A DNA stretch of 64,000 nt from Camarhynchus parvulus (GCF_901933205.1 NC_044601.1:31224352-31288351); one strand, 5' to 3'. Shown: positions 47,201-60,800, counted from the first letter of the stretch. The notes: generated by a model from the sequence alone, not told the origin. Made by a program: numbers and translations.

Positions 47201-49471
47201 ACTTGACCACCAGAGTGGGAGCAGGGCAGGAAACCAAACTTGGTTTTCTGACAATAACACATGGGTCAAACCTGCTTCTGGTCACAACACAGGGTCATAG
47301 GATGCTTTCTCTCATCAGCAGGGAAGCACCTAAGTGGATACATGGATTGAGCATTGCTGTGTCAGTGCTTGTTCCAGCCAGATGGCACTAGTCTCTTCCC
47401 CTCTACTTTCTAAGACAAACTTATCTGGGTTCAAAATTCACAGCTGAAAATACCCTACCTCACTATACCACCCCATAATGAAGAAAAAAAAAAAAGAAGG
47501 AAAAATAAAAAAAGGAGTGTATTAAATTCAGTGTTCTGCAAAGAGTAACCAATGCATAAACTCTGTCATTTTTTGCCAATAAAGTTGCCGTCACAGGGAA
47601 GTAGTACAGGAAACTCACTTCCAAATAATCTTTCCTTATTCAAAAGGCAGAAAACCACAAGTAAGTAATCATCCAGGTACTCACCAGAAAATTTCTCATG
47701 ACTTTGCATCTCAAATCAAAGAGACTCTCTTTTGTATTGAGGGAGAAGAAGGCTAGGGATATAAAAAAATAATATCATTTTAAAAGCCTAACCAGAAACA
47801 CCACTATCTACAGATGGAAAGACAAAGTTAATAATTTACTGGATTTTCCTTATGTGTCTGAATTTTCTGGAAACAGCTGGGAAAACATTTTTTTTCTGTT
47901 TTACTCAGAAAAACATGGTCGCCATTGCAACCAATTTTTTCTGAATTAAAGGTGGAAAAGAAGCTGCAACACCACAAGGGGAACAGCAAACTTGGAGGTG
48001 AGGTGCAAAGAAAAACAGCATGTGTAAATATGGTAACCTTCCTATTATTTTTTTTAAAAAAGACTCAGGTATAAATTATTATAGTAAAGCCCAGGGTGAC
48101 AGCTACAGCATGGAATGAGACAGTGGACACAGTGGCTAGCTAGCCAGCTTCACTGTGAGAAGGTGTATGCTGCAAAGCCATGACAGTATCACCATTCTTC
48201 ACTTGGCTTTTTCCTCACAGGTTGCCAGGTTTGTTTGGTCTCATACCCAGAGCTCCTGGAAACTTCCCTTTTATGGGTTACCTGACTCTTGTCCTGCTCC
48301 TTCACTCATGGACAATTCTCTAGAGTCTTGCTATGGCCAAGAAACGATCCAGAGATTTCACTTCACTCCATCCTCCATCTGATATGTTCATTGGGAGGAA
48401 AGGAAAGGACCAACATTCCCTGCCCAGGGAGACCTGTAACTAGCCAAAATTCGACCATTTGATGGGAAACCTCAAATTTGTTATTCTGTCCATCAGAGTT
48501 TGGGGATCTCCAATTTTATATCTACTTCCAAAACCGGGGACTTCACAGTACCACCCCAGCTGAGTGAGTCTTTAGAAATCTCCTTATTAGCCCAAATTAA
48601 AGTGAAGAACACAGAAAATTTTGCTGAATATCCCTGCTTTGGGAGGTTCTTGGTTACCTCATGGGTCTCTACTGTCACGTCCTCTCTTAATTTTAACCCT
48701 TACTCTTCCCCATGTGTAGCAAATCTGTCACTTCGGCCTTCTCTTTAGAAGGACTGCAGGGTCCTGAAATCAGCCCATCTGTAGGGGGTACAACCTTCTA
48801 AACAGGCTCCTCAACAAACAGCCACAGCTCCTGGATGTCTGTATGGAACTGATGAGCCCACAGGAGAGACAGGTCATTAAATATTTTCTTTGCCAACTCC
48901 CTCCAAAAGTGGCAGCCCAGTGCAGCAATCATGGTGTAACCTAGGGGCCATACTAAAAGTCTGCCAGAGCGAAGACCATGAGGAAGGGTTCCAGCCAGAT
49001 TGATGTTGGCCATGTTCTTCCCAAGCATCTCCAAAAGTGACAGAGAAATAGCTGGTTGTTCTGGGGCTACCAAGCCCTAGCAAGTCCTGCTCCTGCTGCT
49101 TCCCAGCACTAAGGGTACAACCTAGCCTTCTCTCTGGATGGGGGAAAGTCCTCTATCCTGCTCCTCACAGGCAAGCAAGAGGCCACATCTAGGAATTCAG
49201 GATACTCCAGCAAGGGGAACACCAACAGTGGAGGCAGGGAAATTTCAACCAGTTCCAGGAGCTCGGTGTTGTTTCTCTGTCTGGATCTTAGCCGTGTTAG
49301 ATCATTAGATGGAGTTTTCTAGGGATCAAGTCACCAAGACTCTTTCCCTTCCCCCAACTTGCCACATAGAGGGTAAAGAACAGAATCACATTTTGGTTTC
49401 TTTGCAGTGTTCTCCATATGGCAAAGATAGATTTGGCATTGGGAGAATATAAGGGAAGTGTTCTTTCACTG
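44300..49471. other. Upstream non-coding region, first part
   Basis: This region lies 5' of PSD3. It contains a perfect 12-bp-arm hairpin (47004-47031), an A/AC-rich run near 46,638-46,660 and an A-rich run near 47.49 kb. Open frames up to about 128 codons occur on both strands around 45-47 kb but overlap each other, and I recognise none. No exon of SH2D4A, the next gene upstream in human, was seen. Confidence 0.65.
47004..47031. repeat. Perfect 12-bp inverted repeat, 4-base loop
   Basis: CTGATATTTTCA (47004-47015) and TGAAAATATCAG (47020-47031) flank a GTAT loop. Confidence 0.9.
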
Positions 49472-50015
49472 TGTCATGGTTTAAGCCCAGATGGAAATTA
49501 AGCACCATGCTGCTGCTCACTCAGCCTCCTCCCTTCTCCTCCCTCACCCCTGTGGAATGGGGAGGAGAATCAAATAATGTATGTTGAGATAAGAACACTT
49601 TATTGGTGAAAATAAAGGAAAATAAAATAAAATTATAATGGTAAATAATAATGTTAATAAAAAATAATCAAGTAATGTACAATGCAATTGCTCACCACCC
49701 ACTGACTGAGCCAGAACTCCCCTTCCTGAAACCAGATCATCCACCCTTCCAAGTAACTCTCCCCGTTTCAAATACCCAGCATGACGTTCTGTGTGTGGAA
49801 CATCTCTTCGGGTCACCTGTCCTGGTCATGTTCCCTTCCACTTTCATTTGCATGCCACCTCCCTGGCAGAGCACAAGACAAGGGAAAAATAGTCTTTGAC
49901 TTGGCAAAGAACAAACCATCAGTGTGTTATCAACACCATTCTCACGCTGAATCAAAAACCAGCCCTGTAACAGCTACTGAGAAGAAATTAACTCTGCCCT
50001 AGCTTAACAAGGACA
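49472..50015 (-). mobile_element. Solo LTR of an avian ERVL-type endogenous retrovirus
   Basis: This 544-bp element begins TGTCCTTG and ends with TGACA on the minus strand. Read on the plus strand it starts TGTCATGGTTTAAGCCCA and contains GGTTGAGATAAGAACA-like and ACAATGCAATTGCTCACCAC words. It then has a TATCAACACCATTCTCA stretch and ends AACTCTGCCCTAGCTTAACA. These are hallmarks of the abundant avian ERVL LTR family. It is flanked by a perfect 5-bp target-site duplication, CACTG, at 49467-49471 and 50016-50020. There is no second LTR and no internal gag or pol, so it is a solo LTR left by recombination. The TATA-like region is degraded. Confidence 0.93.
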
Positions 50016-50020
50016 CACTG

Positions 50021-53000
50021 CCTTGTACCGCAGAGCATGCATCACATCAGAATCATCAGCCCCACAAGTCAGTCTGGCAGGCACATCTCCTCCAGCTTTT
50101 TCCAAGAGGATACAGTGCCTAGTAAAAAAGCAAGGGAATCATATAAGGAAAGAGACACCTTTCTTTCTCAGGCTGAAGCACCGAACCTTGTGTTCATCTG
50201 TTGAATCTGATTCTCAAAGGCCATCTCAAAATAAGTGAAACACCTCTGCCTAAGCATGGCTACTCTTAGGAGTCTTCCACTCAGAGCCCCATCTGCCCTA
50301 GACTCGCTGATTCCTTCTGCCATCTCTACTTTGTGCCTGCATTTGGTAACCAGATGGATTCATTAGTAAAGTAGCACATCTAGTCTATCGGCCACAAAAA
50401 AAAAAAGAATGTTTTGCATAAATACCAGCAGTGGTGTTCAAAAGTGCATTAAAACACACAGGTGAGGAGATACTGTATTTGAGCAGAAGAGAAATTATCT
50501 TTTACCCTCCTAAACAATATATGTGATTCTACAGAGCATCATTCTTTCTATGGAAGCCTTAGCCAGTCTCACAGAAATCTTTCTGGTCTTGACCTCCAAA
50601 AGGAGATGACGAATACTGTAACTGTATGGTATGCTATCATCAAGGGAAGCATACATTTCAAGCCAAGATATGGTGGCTTTGTGGTTTTGGCTTCCTTAGA
50701 CCCTGGCATATTCCTGTTGAGTCTCCTGTACAATTTTCCCTTTTTCATGAGTGTCCTCTTTATCCTGCTACAGATGGCTCAGAGGACTGAGACTGCACAT
50801 CAGATACAGTGAGACATGAGGGCAAAAGAACATTTATTCAATGGCCCTTTTTTTGGTAGGGTAGACAGCAGCTTTTTACAGGATTATCAGCATCTGGAAA
50901 CCCAAGTCAGAGAAGGACTACTGTAGCCACAATTGTGTGTCACACTGACATGCAACAAGCAGCCTTCAGAGCTGGGAAAACGTAAAGCATAACACCCCAC
51001 TCTCCTCCCCAAAATGAGATAATTATGGCCTGTAACTCTGGCATGTTCATACAGCTGCCTCAGGCTGAAATGCTCCAGTCAGAAACACAAACAACATTGC
51101 TCTGAAGAAAAGTACTAAGAAGATTTCCTCTGCTTAAACAAATCTGCAATTGGTGTTGACAGCAGAGAGCTAGAAATGGATGGGCACATCCACATCCGTC
51201 CCCAGCTCTGCCCAGGCAGTGAGCACGTATCAGGCACAAATGACAGGTGGAAAGTTAAATGTGGACAAGCCCATTTCACTGGGACAGCATGACCCTAGCC
51301 AGTGTGAACAGATCATTATTGGCTTTGGTCAGACCTGGAAGGCCTCAGCTGGCAGATCTCTCAGCAGATTTTCTAAACAAAGGAAAACACCATTCATTCC
51401 CACGCCAGAGGACAGGAGCCAAAACTGGAAAAGACTTGAGACAGAATTATCATGTGTCAGCTAGAGTGTGACACCAGACACACTCATTCTTGTGATGCAG
51501 CACCATGGTAACAGCCATTGTCTGCTGTGCGGTGGGCTGTATCACCAAGCATGGGGGAGTCAGGTGTTTTCTTCTTCTGGGCTGGTTTCTTAGGGCAGCC
51601 TGCCACACAAGGCTGCTGCACTGGCCTAATATCAGACTGGAAGGGATGGAAATATGAAGGGATGGAAAGGCTTAAAAAAGTAACAGCCCTGAGGTGCCTG
51701 AAAGGACAGAGCAAGAAGAGAGGCATAGCTTTGCATGAAGAGACAGGGAGACTATGACTGGCATCACAAACTGAATATTTGGATGGAAAACTGGCTACCA
51801 GGGAAGACTCACATCCTCTCTTCTCATGTAAATCTACAATTTCTTGCTCTTCTCCAAAGTGGATTCAATTTCCACCAGACCTCCTTTCAAACTTTTCATC
51901 TCTGTCTCTACCCTCTCCAAAAATCAATGTCAGCATGCATCTTCTTAATGTCCACTGTCTCCTACACCACCTGATTTCCCAAACTCCACCTTTTGCTCCT
52001 TACAGCCCTGGCTCCTACAGCATTCAAACCCATTCCCCAACTCAAACACTGGAGCTCTCAGTCCCCCTGGTCTCCTGCATTGCTGCCCTATTGGTGAAGA
52101 GTCCCAGCCTCACTGCCATACATCCCAACACTCACACTCCCTATCTCCTTAGCAATCATTTATCTTATTAGTATTGCTCTTTCCCTGGCTAATTGTTAAT
52201 TACCTCCCTGCTGATGGCCTGGAGCAAACACATCATCAATGAGACAAGGGCACAAACTTGACATTTCATATTACTTGAAGCAGCAGTAGGAAGTTCCTAC
52301 CCACCCCACTCTCATTTGTTCCTACCATTTTGAAGTTGTGCCAAATGCCATTTGTAACCAGGTGCACCCTTTGCAGACGGAATGCTCTAGCCAAGGAGCA
52401 TCATTTTGCATTTCAACTTTTTTTTCCCTACCTTTTTTCCCCTCAAATTATTTGCTCTTATCACCTTTGCTCCCCTCCTCTTTGCCTCAGCCTTACTCTT
52501 CCACCACCAGCTAGGTAAAGCAGCTCTCATGTGCTCCTGTGCTATAGCCTGCAGCATTAGTTTTCACTATTGCATATATCTTCCTCTGCACCCTAGATGC
52601 TTGCACTAAAATTCAGAGTAGCTGCCATACAGCATCTATATCTCCCTTTCCCTTATTTCCAGAAAATCCTCACCAGGAATGCAGAAGGCATGAAATGGAC
52701 AGTGCAATACTCTAGCATGCAGATTCAATTTCCTCCAAAGCAAGTTTTATGTGAACAGCCAAGGGTGTTGGTGGGCCTTGCCTGTCATTTATTGGTCCTT
52801 ATCACTGACCACAACCACTTGGATGCAGCACCTACAGGTGGAACAAATGTCCTGCTCCTGACTTCCTCAAATCCAAAAATCCTTATTTATTTTGTTTCCA
52901 AAGTATTGATTCTTTTCATCCACTGCCATATTAACTTCCTACAATTCCATCAAGCCAGATTTACAACTCCCTAATTATCTCAAGATCAATCCAATCCCCT

Positions 53001-56000
53001 TTTTTCCAAGGGAAAAAAAAACTGCTCAGTTCCACAAGTGTGTTCCAATCCTTCACATTTTTCCCATTTATATATTTTTAATTAGAATGCTAGATTTTTG
53101 ATAGCTAGGTACAGAAGCAACATGCTGTTTTCTTCCCTTTCCTTGATGTCAGAAATAGTCTCTTCTGGCTTGAAGAACTTCCTGGATTCCTATTTTCTGA
53201 GAGAAGGAGAAGATGAAGAAGTATGTATGGTGAGGAATGATAACTACCTGAGCCAGTTGTGGGAGATACAAACTTCATTCAAAGCCTGCTGGAATCAGTA
53301 GAAAGCTACTTGCCTCAGCCTTCGGAGTCTCTCTTGGCTCTTCCTAAACTTTGTATTTTCAATGGCTGTCTTAAAAGTAAATTTTTACTCTGCTTCCAAT
53401 CCTACTGAGCATATTCAGCCTTTACTGCCTTAAGTACTAGTAGCAAACAGTCAGCTGTGCTCAGAATAAGGCTGTATGCAAGTGTGTTCAAGTACAGGAC
53501 AAGCAATCTTAATTAAAGTTTTTCATACTGGTAGGCTTGTCTGAAGTCCAGAGTGCACACTCATGAGTTAATCCTCCTACGCCACTTGTCAAAAACGCAA
53601 GCCCTAGCAATCTGATTTCTCAGATGAAACAACCGAGGTAGAGAAGTTAAATGACCCGATCAAACCACAGATGCATGGGAGTGTTACACTCAGTATGAAA
53701 AGGCTGCTCTTTACATGGCAATAAACCAAATGTCTCTCAGCCAGGCGCCTCTCAGTCCCCACTAAACACACGTTTCAATCCCACTGCAGGTAGTCACATA
53801 CATTAAACTAAACAGACACACCACTACTTTATAAATCCAGGACCCAAAGATCTTAGATCCATATTCACATTTTTAGCTAGTCAAGAACTGTGTTGAATGC
53901 ATCTACATTTATAGTGGCCACAAAATAGGCAGCCAGCCCAGCTGCTTCAGGAGTGAGCTCTGTGGAATGAGACGTCAGGGAGGGCCTGAATTTCCCCAGG
54001 TTGCCTGAGCTTGTTGGAATTGGATGGAAAAAGAAGAGAATTATATTCCTGAGGCACTTAGGTTTGTCTCTCCATCCCCCTTCTTGAATGGGGAAAATAT
54101 TTCAATCAATGAGCTCAGATTAATAAACCTCACATCTCAGATTTGAGTTTGAGGGGGTTTTCTGAATTGGATGGAAGATTTTTGTCTCTCTTTGCAAGTC
54201 AGTATTTGTAAATGTGTTGGTGTCTCCCTTGATACCAAGAGAAGATCACTGTTTTTTCTGTAGGTAAAATATAAAGGCTCAGCTTTTCCAAAGAACTCAT
54301 CCAGCAGTTCTTTAGATACACCTATAAAAAGCAAACAGATTTGCACTGGATGTTAGCAAAAGCCAAGAGTACAATGGAAATTCCTTCTACATTATGGGAA
54401 TGTGATTACTGCTGAAGTAATTTGCTTAAAAAAATGGCTTTGATCTCTAAAGAAAACAAACGCTGCAGGCTTATGATGACACACAACTACCAAATCATCT
54501 GGTGGCATGACAGGAACTGTTTTTGCATTTCCTGCATTCTCCCTGCATTTCCTGCAGGGAATGCATTTTTTGAATGGAACATGTACATGACAAAGGTAAT
54601 ATTTGTATTGAGGCTATGGACCTCAAGTCATACAGCTACACTTGATGCGGCCTGAGGATTTGCAAGTACCTCAACAAGGGTTTCTTCTGGACATGAAACA
54701 TTCAAATACATGGAAAGACTCATTGTGCTATGTGTACTGAGGTAACCTGGCAAAAAAGATTGTCAAAAGACTTTTATACTCTTCAGGAAGCCATGTTTGA
54801 AATTAATAAAGCCAGATGATCTCTGGGATCCAAGCACTACTTTACAAGAGTTTACAAGGGGTTGGGCATAGACTCTAGCATTTTAATCTAAGTATGTGGC
54901 TGCAGATCCAGCAGAGGAAGGTAGTGGAAGTGAACAGAGGGATACAGTCTGCCTTAACAGCCACCACAATCATGGGTTTTCCTATAGATCAGAGCCCATA
55001 AAAAAGACCTGGCAGATTGTAGTATACACACCACACAACTCTACCTACAACTAATGGATCTCAAGCCACCAAGATATTCTCTAAGACAAGACAAATCACC
55101 AGTCAAAAACTCCCTTTATGGACTGGAGTAATCTTTAGGATATGGCACTATGTATTTCAAATGGGATTGCAGTGGTAGACTGGACAACTATGGGGAAAAC
55201 TCATATGATTGGAGTGCAGTGGAGGATGAAAGCCATCCTGAAAAGGAACACAGTGAAATGCTTTCAAAGACTAGAGCATGTTGCAGTAAATAAGGTACAG
55301 TACAGACCACCCAAAACTATTAATGTAAGTACCATGTACGCCGTGAGAGAGAACAAAATGTGGACAATGCTTGCTAGTATTGCTCCTTACCAAAAAAGTT
55401 CGCAGTTCAATCTGATATTTTTTAGAAGTTGATGTTCAACTTCTAAAATGTTAATGACAAGGAAGCTAATAAAGGTGCCCTGGAAGGAAATACTTGGTAC
55501 TGAGGTTCTGTGGTTGTCTTCTTGCCATATCCTGATACCCACTGCCCTAGCTTCTCCCTCTAGTCCCAAAAGAAGGCAACATCGCAGATGGGACCAACCC
55601 CAGTCCTCTGTACACGATCCTACCCTTCAGCCACAAGGGTGTCTTCATCTCCTTTGCCCACAGTCTGCTGAACCTGTACTGAGAGCACTGCTGAACACTG
55701 AACTTCAATTCAGCCTGGACAGGGAATTTATATGCACCAAAGACACGCACACCAAAAAAAAAAACAAACCAAAAGAAAACCAACCAAACAAGCAAAACAA
55801 AACCAAAACCAAAAATCTATAAATATTAAAATATAAACACATTCCTATAGTGTGTGTTCCCCCAAGGAGTCTGCTGTATTCATGGTTTTTGAGGCACAGG
55901 CTTTCTCTTGAGTGCCTAACTTGACCCACACACAGACAGCAACAATTTGATTCAACAGTTCTTGTTTTAGCTGGGTTTTCTGAGAAAACAAAAGCTTATG

Positions 56001-57319
56001 GGGTTATGCAACCTGTTATCTGTTTGTTCATCTGTCTGCTTCCCATAGCATCTTTTGAACTGGTTAGCTAATTTCAAACAAATGTAGGACAGAGGTCTCA
56101 GGAAAAATTAATTTAATGGAAATCAGCGCTGTATTTATACTTGTTCCAAGGCAAAGACAGGGAGAAGTACATATCTTTGGGCAGCAGTCAGTATTGGCCA
56201 GAGATTTACTCATCTAGGTATTTTTTTCCCTGCCAAAGGTATCCAGGAGAACACAAATGGATGATGGGAAATACTGACCAAGTGCAAGAGATATGCCCAA
56301 AAGAGTGAATCTGTAGGAAGAGAGACTTCACAAAATGTTACCATTGGCAGAAGTTCCTTGTGATACATGTGCCCTGCCAGAAGGCAAACAAGGCCATAGT
56401 TTGGTGTTTCAACACTAACAACACAATTGGTCCCTTTCAAATCCTGCCTGCTCTAACTTTTCTTTGGAGGATTCCTTTTCTTTGCTAGCAGAGGGAAGAG
56501 CTCCTGGTTACTAAAGGGAAGCTCTTTGATGAACACCCGAGTTGCTGCCCCAACATCACAGATAAAAAATAATTAAAAGGTCAGCAGAGCTGAGTTATGG
56601 TGCAGCATTCAGTTTTTTTCACCCTTCCCCAAGTCTGCATCCATCCCAGCTAGAAATTCTTCATGGCATATAGAGGGCAGAGATGCATTGCAATGTTTAA
56701 TCTTGAAGCATCCTTTTGGTAGTCACTCAAAATGTAGAAGGCTCAGAGAAAAAGGACTGGCTTTTGGCAGTAGCTGCCTGTTATCAAACCACTGTAAAAA
56801 TCTTTAGCTATAAATACAGGTTACTTTCTCATAGAAATCAACATTATCTTAGACAAGATGTATGGGGGAAACCTGGAAAGTCAAGTAGTTCAAAAATGTC
56901 ACAACTTTCTTTAGTCAGAAAAGAAAAGGCTACAAGCCATTAAACATTACAGGATCTGAGGGTGATTAACAAGGATGGTAACACATGGGTAAACTACTTA
57001 GCATTTCGTCAAAGTATTGACCAAGGTTTTACAAACTGGTATTTTTGGTCCCAAAATGTCAAATAATGCCTCAGAGTAGGGGGCAGAGTTAGGGGGCTAG
57101 GTGCAGACTGAAGGGTATCTTTAGATTGTTTTCCCATTGCCCTTCCAAGCTGCGTGGGCCATGTACATCTCATGGACTGTTACTCTGTAGTCCATATTTC
57201 ACAGGTTAAAGATGCTAATCTAGCCCATACCAGCTGTGTGAATGCATGAACATCATTTTAACCATCCCTATTATTTTTGGGCCTGGATATCCTTCTTTCT
57301 CCCATGTAATCTTTTCAAA
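50021..57319. other. Upstream non-coding region, second part
   Basis: No gene is recognised. A strongly G-poor, C/T-rich plus strand runs from about 51.8 to 52.9 kb. An imperfect hairpin with duplicated CTGCATTTC words lies near 54.53-54.57 kb. A perfect 13-bp-arm hairpin is at 55420-55448, and an A/AC-rich low-complexity tract is at about 55755-55815. Open frames up to 130 codons follow from the base bias and have no similarity I know. Confidence 0.65.
55420..55448. repeat. Perfect 13-bp inverted repeat, 3-base loop
   Basis: TTTTAGAAGTTGA (55420-55432) and TCAACTTCTAAAA (55436-55448) flank a TGT loop. Confidence 0.92.
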
Positions 57320-57540
57320 TGTGTCACTATCTTAACAAGTGGAAAACATCTAATCTAAATTTCCCTTCCTGTAATTTCAGCCGGCTGCGTTTATCTTATC
57401 CAGGAGAGAGAACAGATTATACCTTTCTCTCCTGAAGCACTCCTGTAATTACATGAACAAGAATCGTATGACCCCCAAGTTACCTCTTCTCTAAATTAAA
57501 ACAACCCTGGCTTTTGTTTAGCATTCCTTGTAAGTCCTGC
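57320..57540 (-). mobile_element. Old, diverged CR1 LINE remnant
   Basis: Read on the plus strand, words such as AACATCTAATCTAAATTTCC, CTTCCTGTAATTTCAG and TTAAAACAACCCTGGCTTTT occur in order. They parallel the antisense CR1 3'-region consensus (taatatccaacctaaacctcc ... ggctaaacaaccccag). The element is on the minus strand and many substitutions show it is old. The boundaries are approximate. Confidence 0.6.
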
Positions 57541-60229
57541 TGCCTGTGTAACTTGTTTGTATTGAGACAGGACTAGCAGCCAGATAAAGCAAAAATGCAA
57601 CAGATGACCTTCTCATTAGACCTGAGCAGTAATTACTGAAGCTACCAAGTGTGAAGAAAATATTCTGGGCTTGTAGACTATAAATTTTTGGGACATGGAG
57701 CTAGAAATACCTAGATTCAAACTCAGGTTCTGCTGTTGCCACTCTATCTGTCAAATTGAATCCCAGTTCACAGCTCCTTCACTTGAGAGACAGCTCTAGA
57801 AATAACAACTTGCTTTACTGAGCAAAGGATGGCCAAAGTAATTTAAAGCTGGAGATTGTGCAGATGTTGTAAATTCTGGTGAAGACCTCTGTTATGAAAC
57901 ACTTCCAGGTGGACAGGTGTTCTCGTTTAGAAGTTATTTCAATTTTTTTCTAAAATACTCCAGGTATTTTTAAAAAATCAAGGTTCTTCAAGATAACTAC
58001 ATCAAATCATCAGGATGTCTGTAGCTTCCAAGTAAACAAGGGGAAGTTCAGAACTTCAGAATACCAGGAACCCCCTGGGTAAGTATTGATATTTGAAGCT
58101 CTCCAAGTGAATGATTAAACCAATTTGCCGAACATTGCAGTGACCCATGAGTTTCCCAATATCAAGCCATCCAAGCTTGCTGGGAGGAATCTCTCCATAA
58201 TAGGTGTATTCCTTCCTACAAGTTGATTACAATTAACAGAATCCTTTCCATTGTAGGCTGTTGTTTTTATTCTTGTTTCACTATAGGAGAGATCTACATG
58301 GAATCACTAAAAACACTTACTGATGAGACTTTTTCTCCAGACTGGAACTTTCCATAAAATCACTTTTCCTTAGTTGTGCTAGCTGAGAGACTCTGTATCA
58401 AAGCTTCATACATGTTTCCAAACCTAAAAGAAGAAGGATTTGATTTGTTCTGGGTTTAATACATTAAATTCTAAGAGATATGTCTCTTCAGAAGCATTCA
58501 CAGAGAACACCATTTCAGAGCATTTTCTGCAATAGTGTGGGCATATTAAAAGACACCAACTTCATTCAACTTTTTATTGAAATAATATATCCCACATAAG
58601 TAGATGTAAGCAAGCAAAAAGAAGCCTGTATTTTTTTAAAGGGGGTGGACACTGATGTAAATTAACAATCCCCAGGTGAGTCAAGCCCACTTGCAAACAT
58701 TCTTCACATTGCACGTCCACTCATTGCACTACAGCCACTCCTGTGTGGTAGCAGGAGTACTGAGGTTTAAACTCACAGCTCCTCTCCCGAATACCACTAT
58801 AGGGACTGCTTTGAGGAGCATGGTGGCAGAGAACTTGTCTGTTCTGCTCCCAGTCTCCATCCTCTGACCCCATCAGGTTATTTAACTGAGCTATACCCAG
58901 CTCAGCATGTTTAACCTGTGTTAACCATAGCTCACTCACAGGTAGATGAAATCGTTCAGCCTTCAGCTCCGCCCATTGCACAAGCGTGCAGATCACAAGG
59001 ACAGAGACAGGGCTGGCACCATGCTGGATAGATGCTGAGGAAGTTGACAAGTACTGCTGCAAATTTGCCCTGTGTGATTAGCACCAACCTGCAGCTCATT
59101 ACCCTAAAGATCGGTAGTGCCTCCTGAATTTTGGCAAGAGACGTATAGTGGGGAACGTCTCATCTTGCAACACCAAGAAAAGCAAGTTTTTTAAGGCTTG
59201 AGGGAAAAGGAACCAAGGCAGAAACAGACTCCTGTTATCAGTGCTCATTACAATGCAACTTCAGGCAAAGGAAGCCTTGAAAGAGGTTATTTACAGAGAG
59301 TGGAAAAAGGAATAACTTTTCCAGGCAAGTGGGACAAGGCTGTTTTTCTACAAGAAAGAGATGTTTATCTAAGCAATACATCAATAATTAGGAGAGGTGA
59401 GCTTCTGGAGTTATTAAACCTTGCTTAGAAATCTCACTGGTTTTGGTTTTTCATTTTTAAAAAATCTTCTAGGAGAAGATTGGCCTCTAGGAGGCCAAGT
59501 GCATCCATCAGGGAGTTCCTTCATTAACACAGGCATTGGGACTTTCGCTGCAGGCTGCATGGGTCAGTCTCATAAGTAGTATTACTGGGTCACAGATAAA
59601 GAGATAAAGAACAAAATCCCTAGAAATGAGATGCTTATCATGTGCCAGCACTGGTGGATCTCCACCCAGCTTGATGAGTCTCACAGTAAATGAGCAGTGC
59701 CGTCCTTAGACGTGGGGCAGTGCAAGGGTCAGTCACACCCTCCCCACACACACTTGTTATGCCTGCAAAGGACTGTGTCTTTCCTCCACCTACGGGTTGG
59801 GCCTGGCATGACACTGCAAGGTAAGAATGTGCCTTCTCCAGTCACCTGCCTTACACTGGACTCTCTCTTCCTTTATAAAAATCTGAGGCAAGGGGCATTT
59901 TGCTTGATTCCTCTATGACACAAGGCCTCAGAAAGATTAGGAGGTTAGGAGGCACAATATTATTCCTCAGCTGAAACCACTCCAGCTTTCTCCAAGTCAA
60001 ATATGGCCAGGTCTCTGTGTAGGAGACAGAAGAACATGAAACCAAGGAATGGTAGAGTGGCCCTGAAATAATGATCTGTGGTACTTGGCTTTACCTGCTT
60101 TCATACAAGAGATGTTAGAGCCTGTCATAAAACAATATTTAGCTCCCATCTTAGTTCTTTTCAAGAGAACATGGGTTCAGAATGATGTCCGGGAGTAGAA
60201 AGACAAATTACTTGTTGGTAGAACTGCCT
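57541..60229. other. Upstream non-coding region, third part
   Basis: I see no gene or repeat that I can name. Short open frames on both strands (up to 113 codons, 58721-59062 minus) lack similarity or signals. Confidence 0.6.
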
Positions 60230-60800
60230 TGTTAAGGTTTAAAGCTTAACATGCTTCAGTAATTTCAGAGCTAGTGGGAGGTTAACAAAGCTTGGGGAGA
60301 AGGATGTACCGCTGATAGTGGACAAAAACAAAGCAGAATTTATGTACCACAGGGACTTTTGGCATGACTCCTAAGATAAGGAAGAAACTAACAAAGGAAA
60401 CACAGCAACTGTGCTGAGACCAGCTCCAACTAGTAAAAAGTAATTCTGGCAGAGGGAGATGGGGACCACCGACCAACAGCCCATGAACTAAAGAAACCTA
60501 CGGACTCAAAAGAAAAGAAATCTATGCATGTGAACTAATTACTATGACAAGAGAGATACTAATTTAATCAGTAGAAGGCATAATACTAATTAATAAGAGA
60601 ACTGTGTAACTTGTAGCCAATGAACTGTGATTTCTTTGTTTGCTAAATTGTGCAACTGGTAAAAAATTTTGATGACTGGGGAGCCGGCCTTTTGGGGGTC
60701 ACCACCTAGCTTGTACTTTGCACTAACTAGAATAAAGAAATAGAAATACCTTGTCTCAGTGTGTATGTCGGTGCTGCATATGAGACAAGAAGAATACAAG
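60230..60800 (+). mobile_element. Probable solo LTR of an endogenous retrovirus (boundaries uncertain)
   Basis: The stretch has LTR-like organisation on the plus strand. A purine-rich GGCAGAGGGAGATGGGGA (60447-60464) lies inside, and an AT-rich U3-like part contains AGCCAATGAAC (CCAAT box). A GGGGAGCCGGCCTTTTGGGG segment follows, then CTAGAATAAAGAAATAG with a polyadenylation signal (about 60731) and a T/G-rich U5-like end. I could not fix TG...CA ends or a target-site duplication, and there is no partner LTR or coding remnant in the window. The family is not assigned (ERVL or ERVK type are both possible). Confidence 0.5.

Noticed and set aside
48155..49073. Adjacent open frames on both strands (75, 82 and 91 codons) resembling fragments of a coding region
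   Set aside because: No motif of a known family, no consistent frame, and no retroviral or LINE signature despite the LTR 400 bp away.
54533..54568. Imperfect hairpin with CTGCATTTC duplications
   Set aside because: The arms need a 2-base bulge and the words are short, so it is plausible as local slippage.
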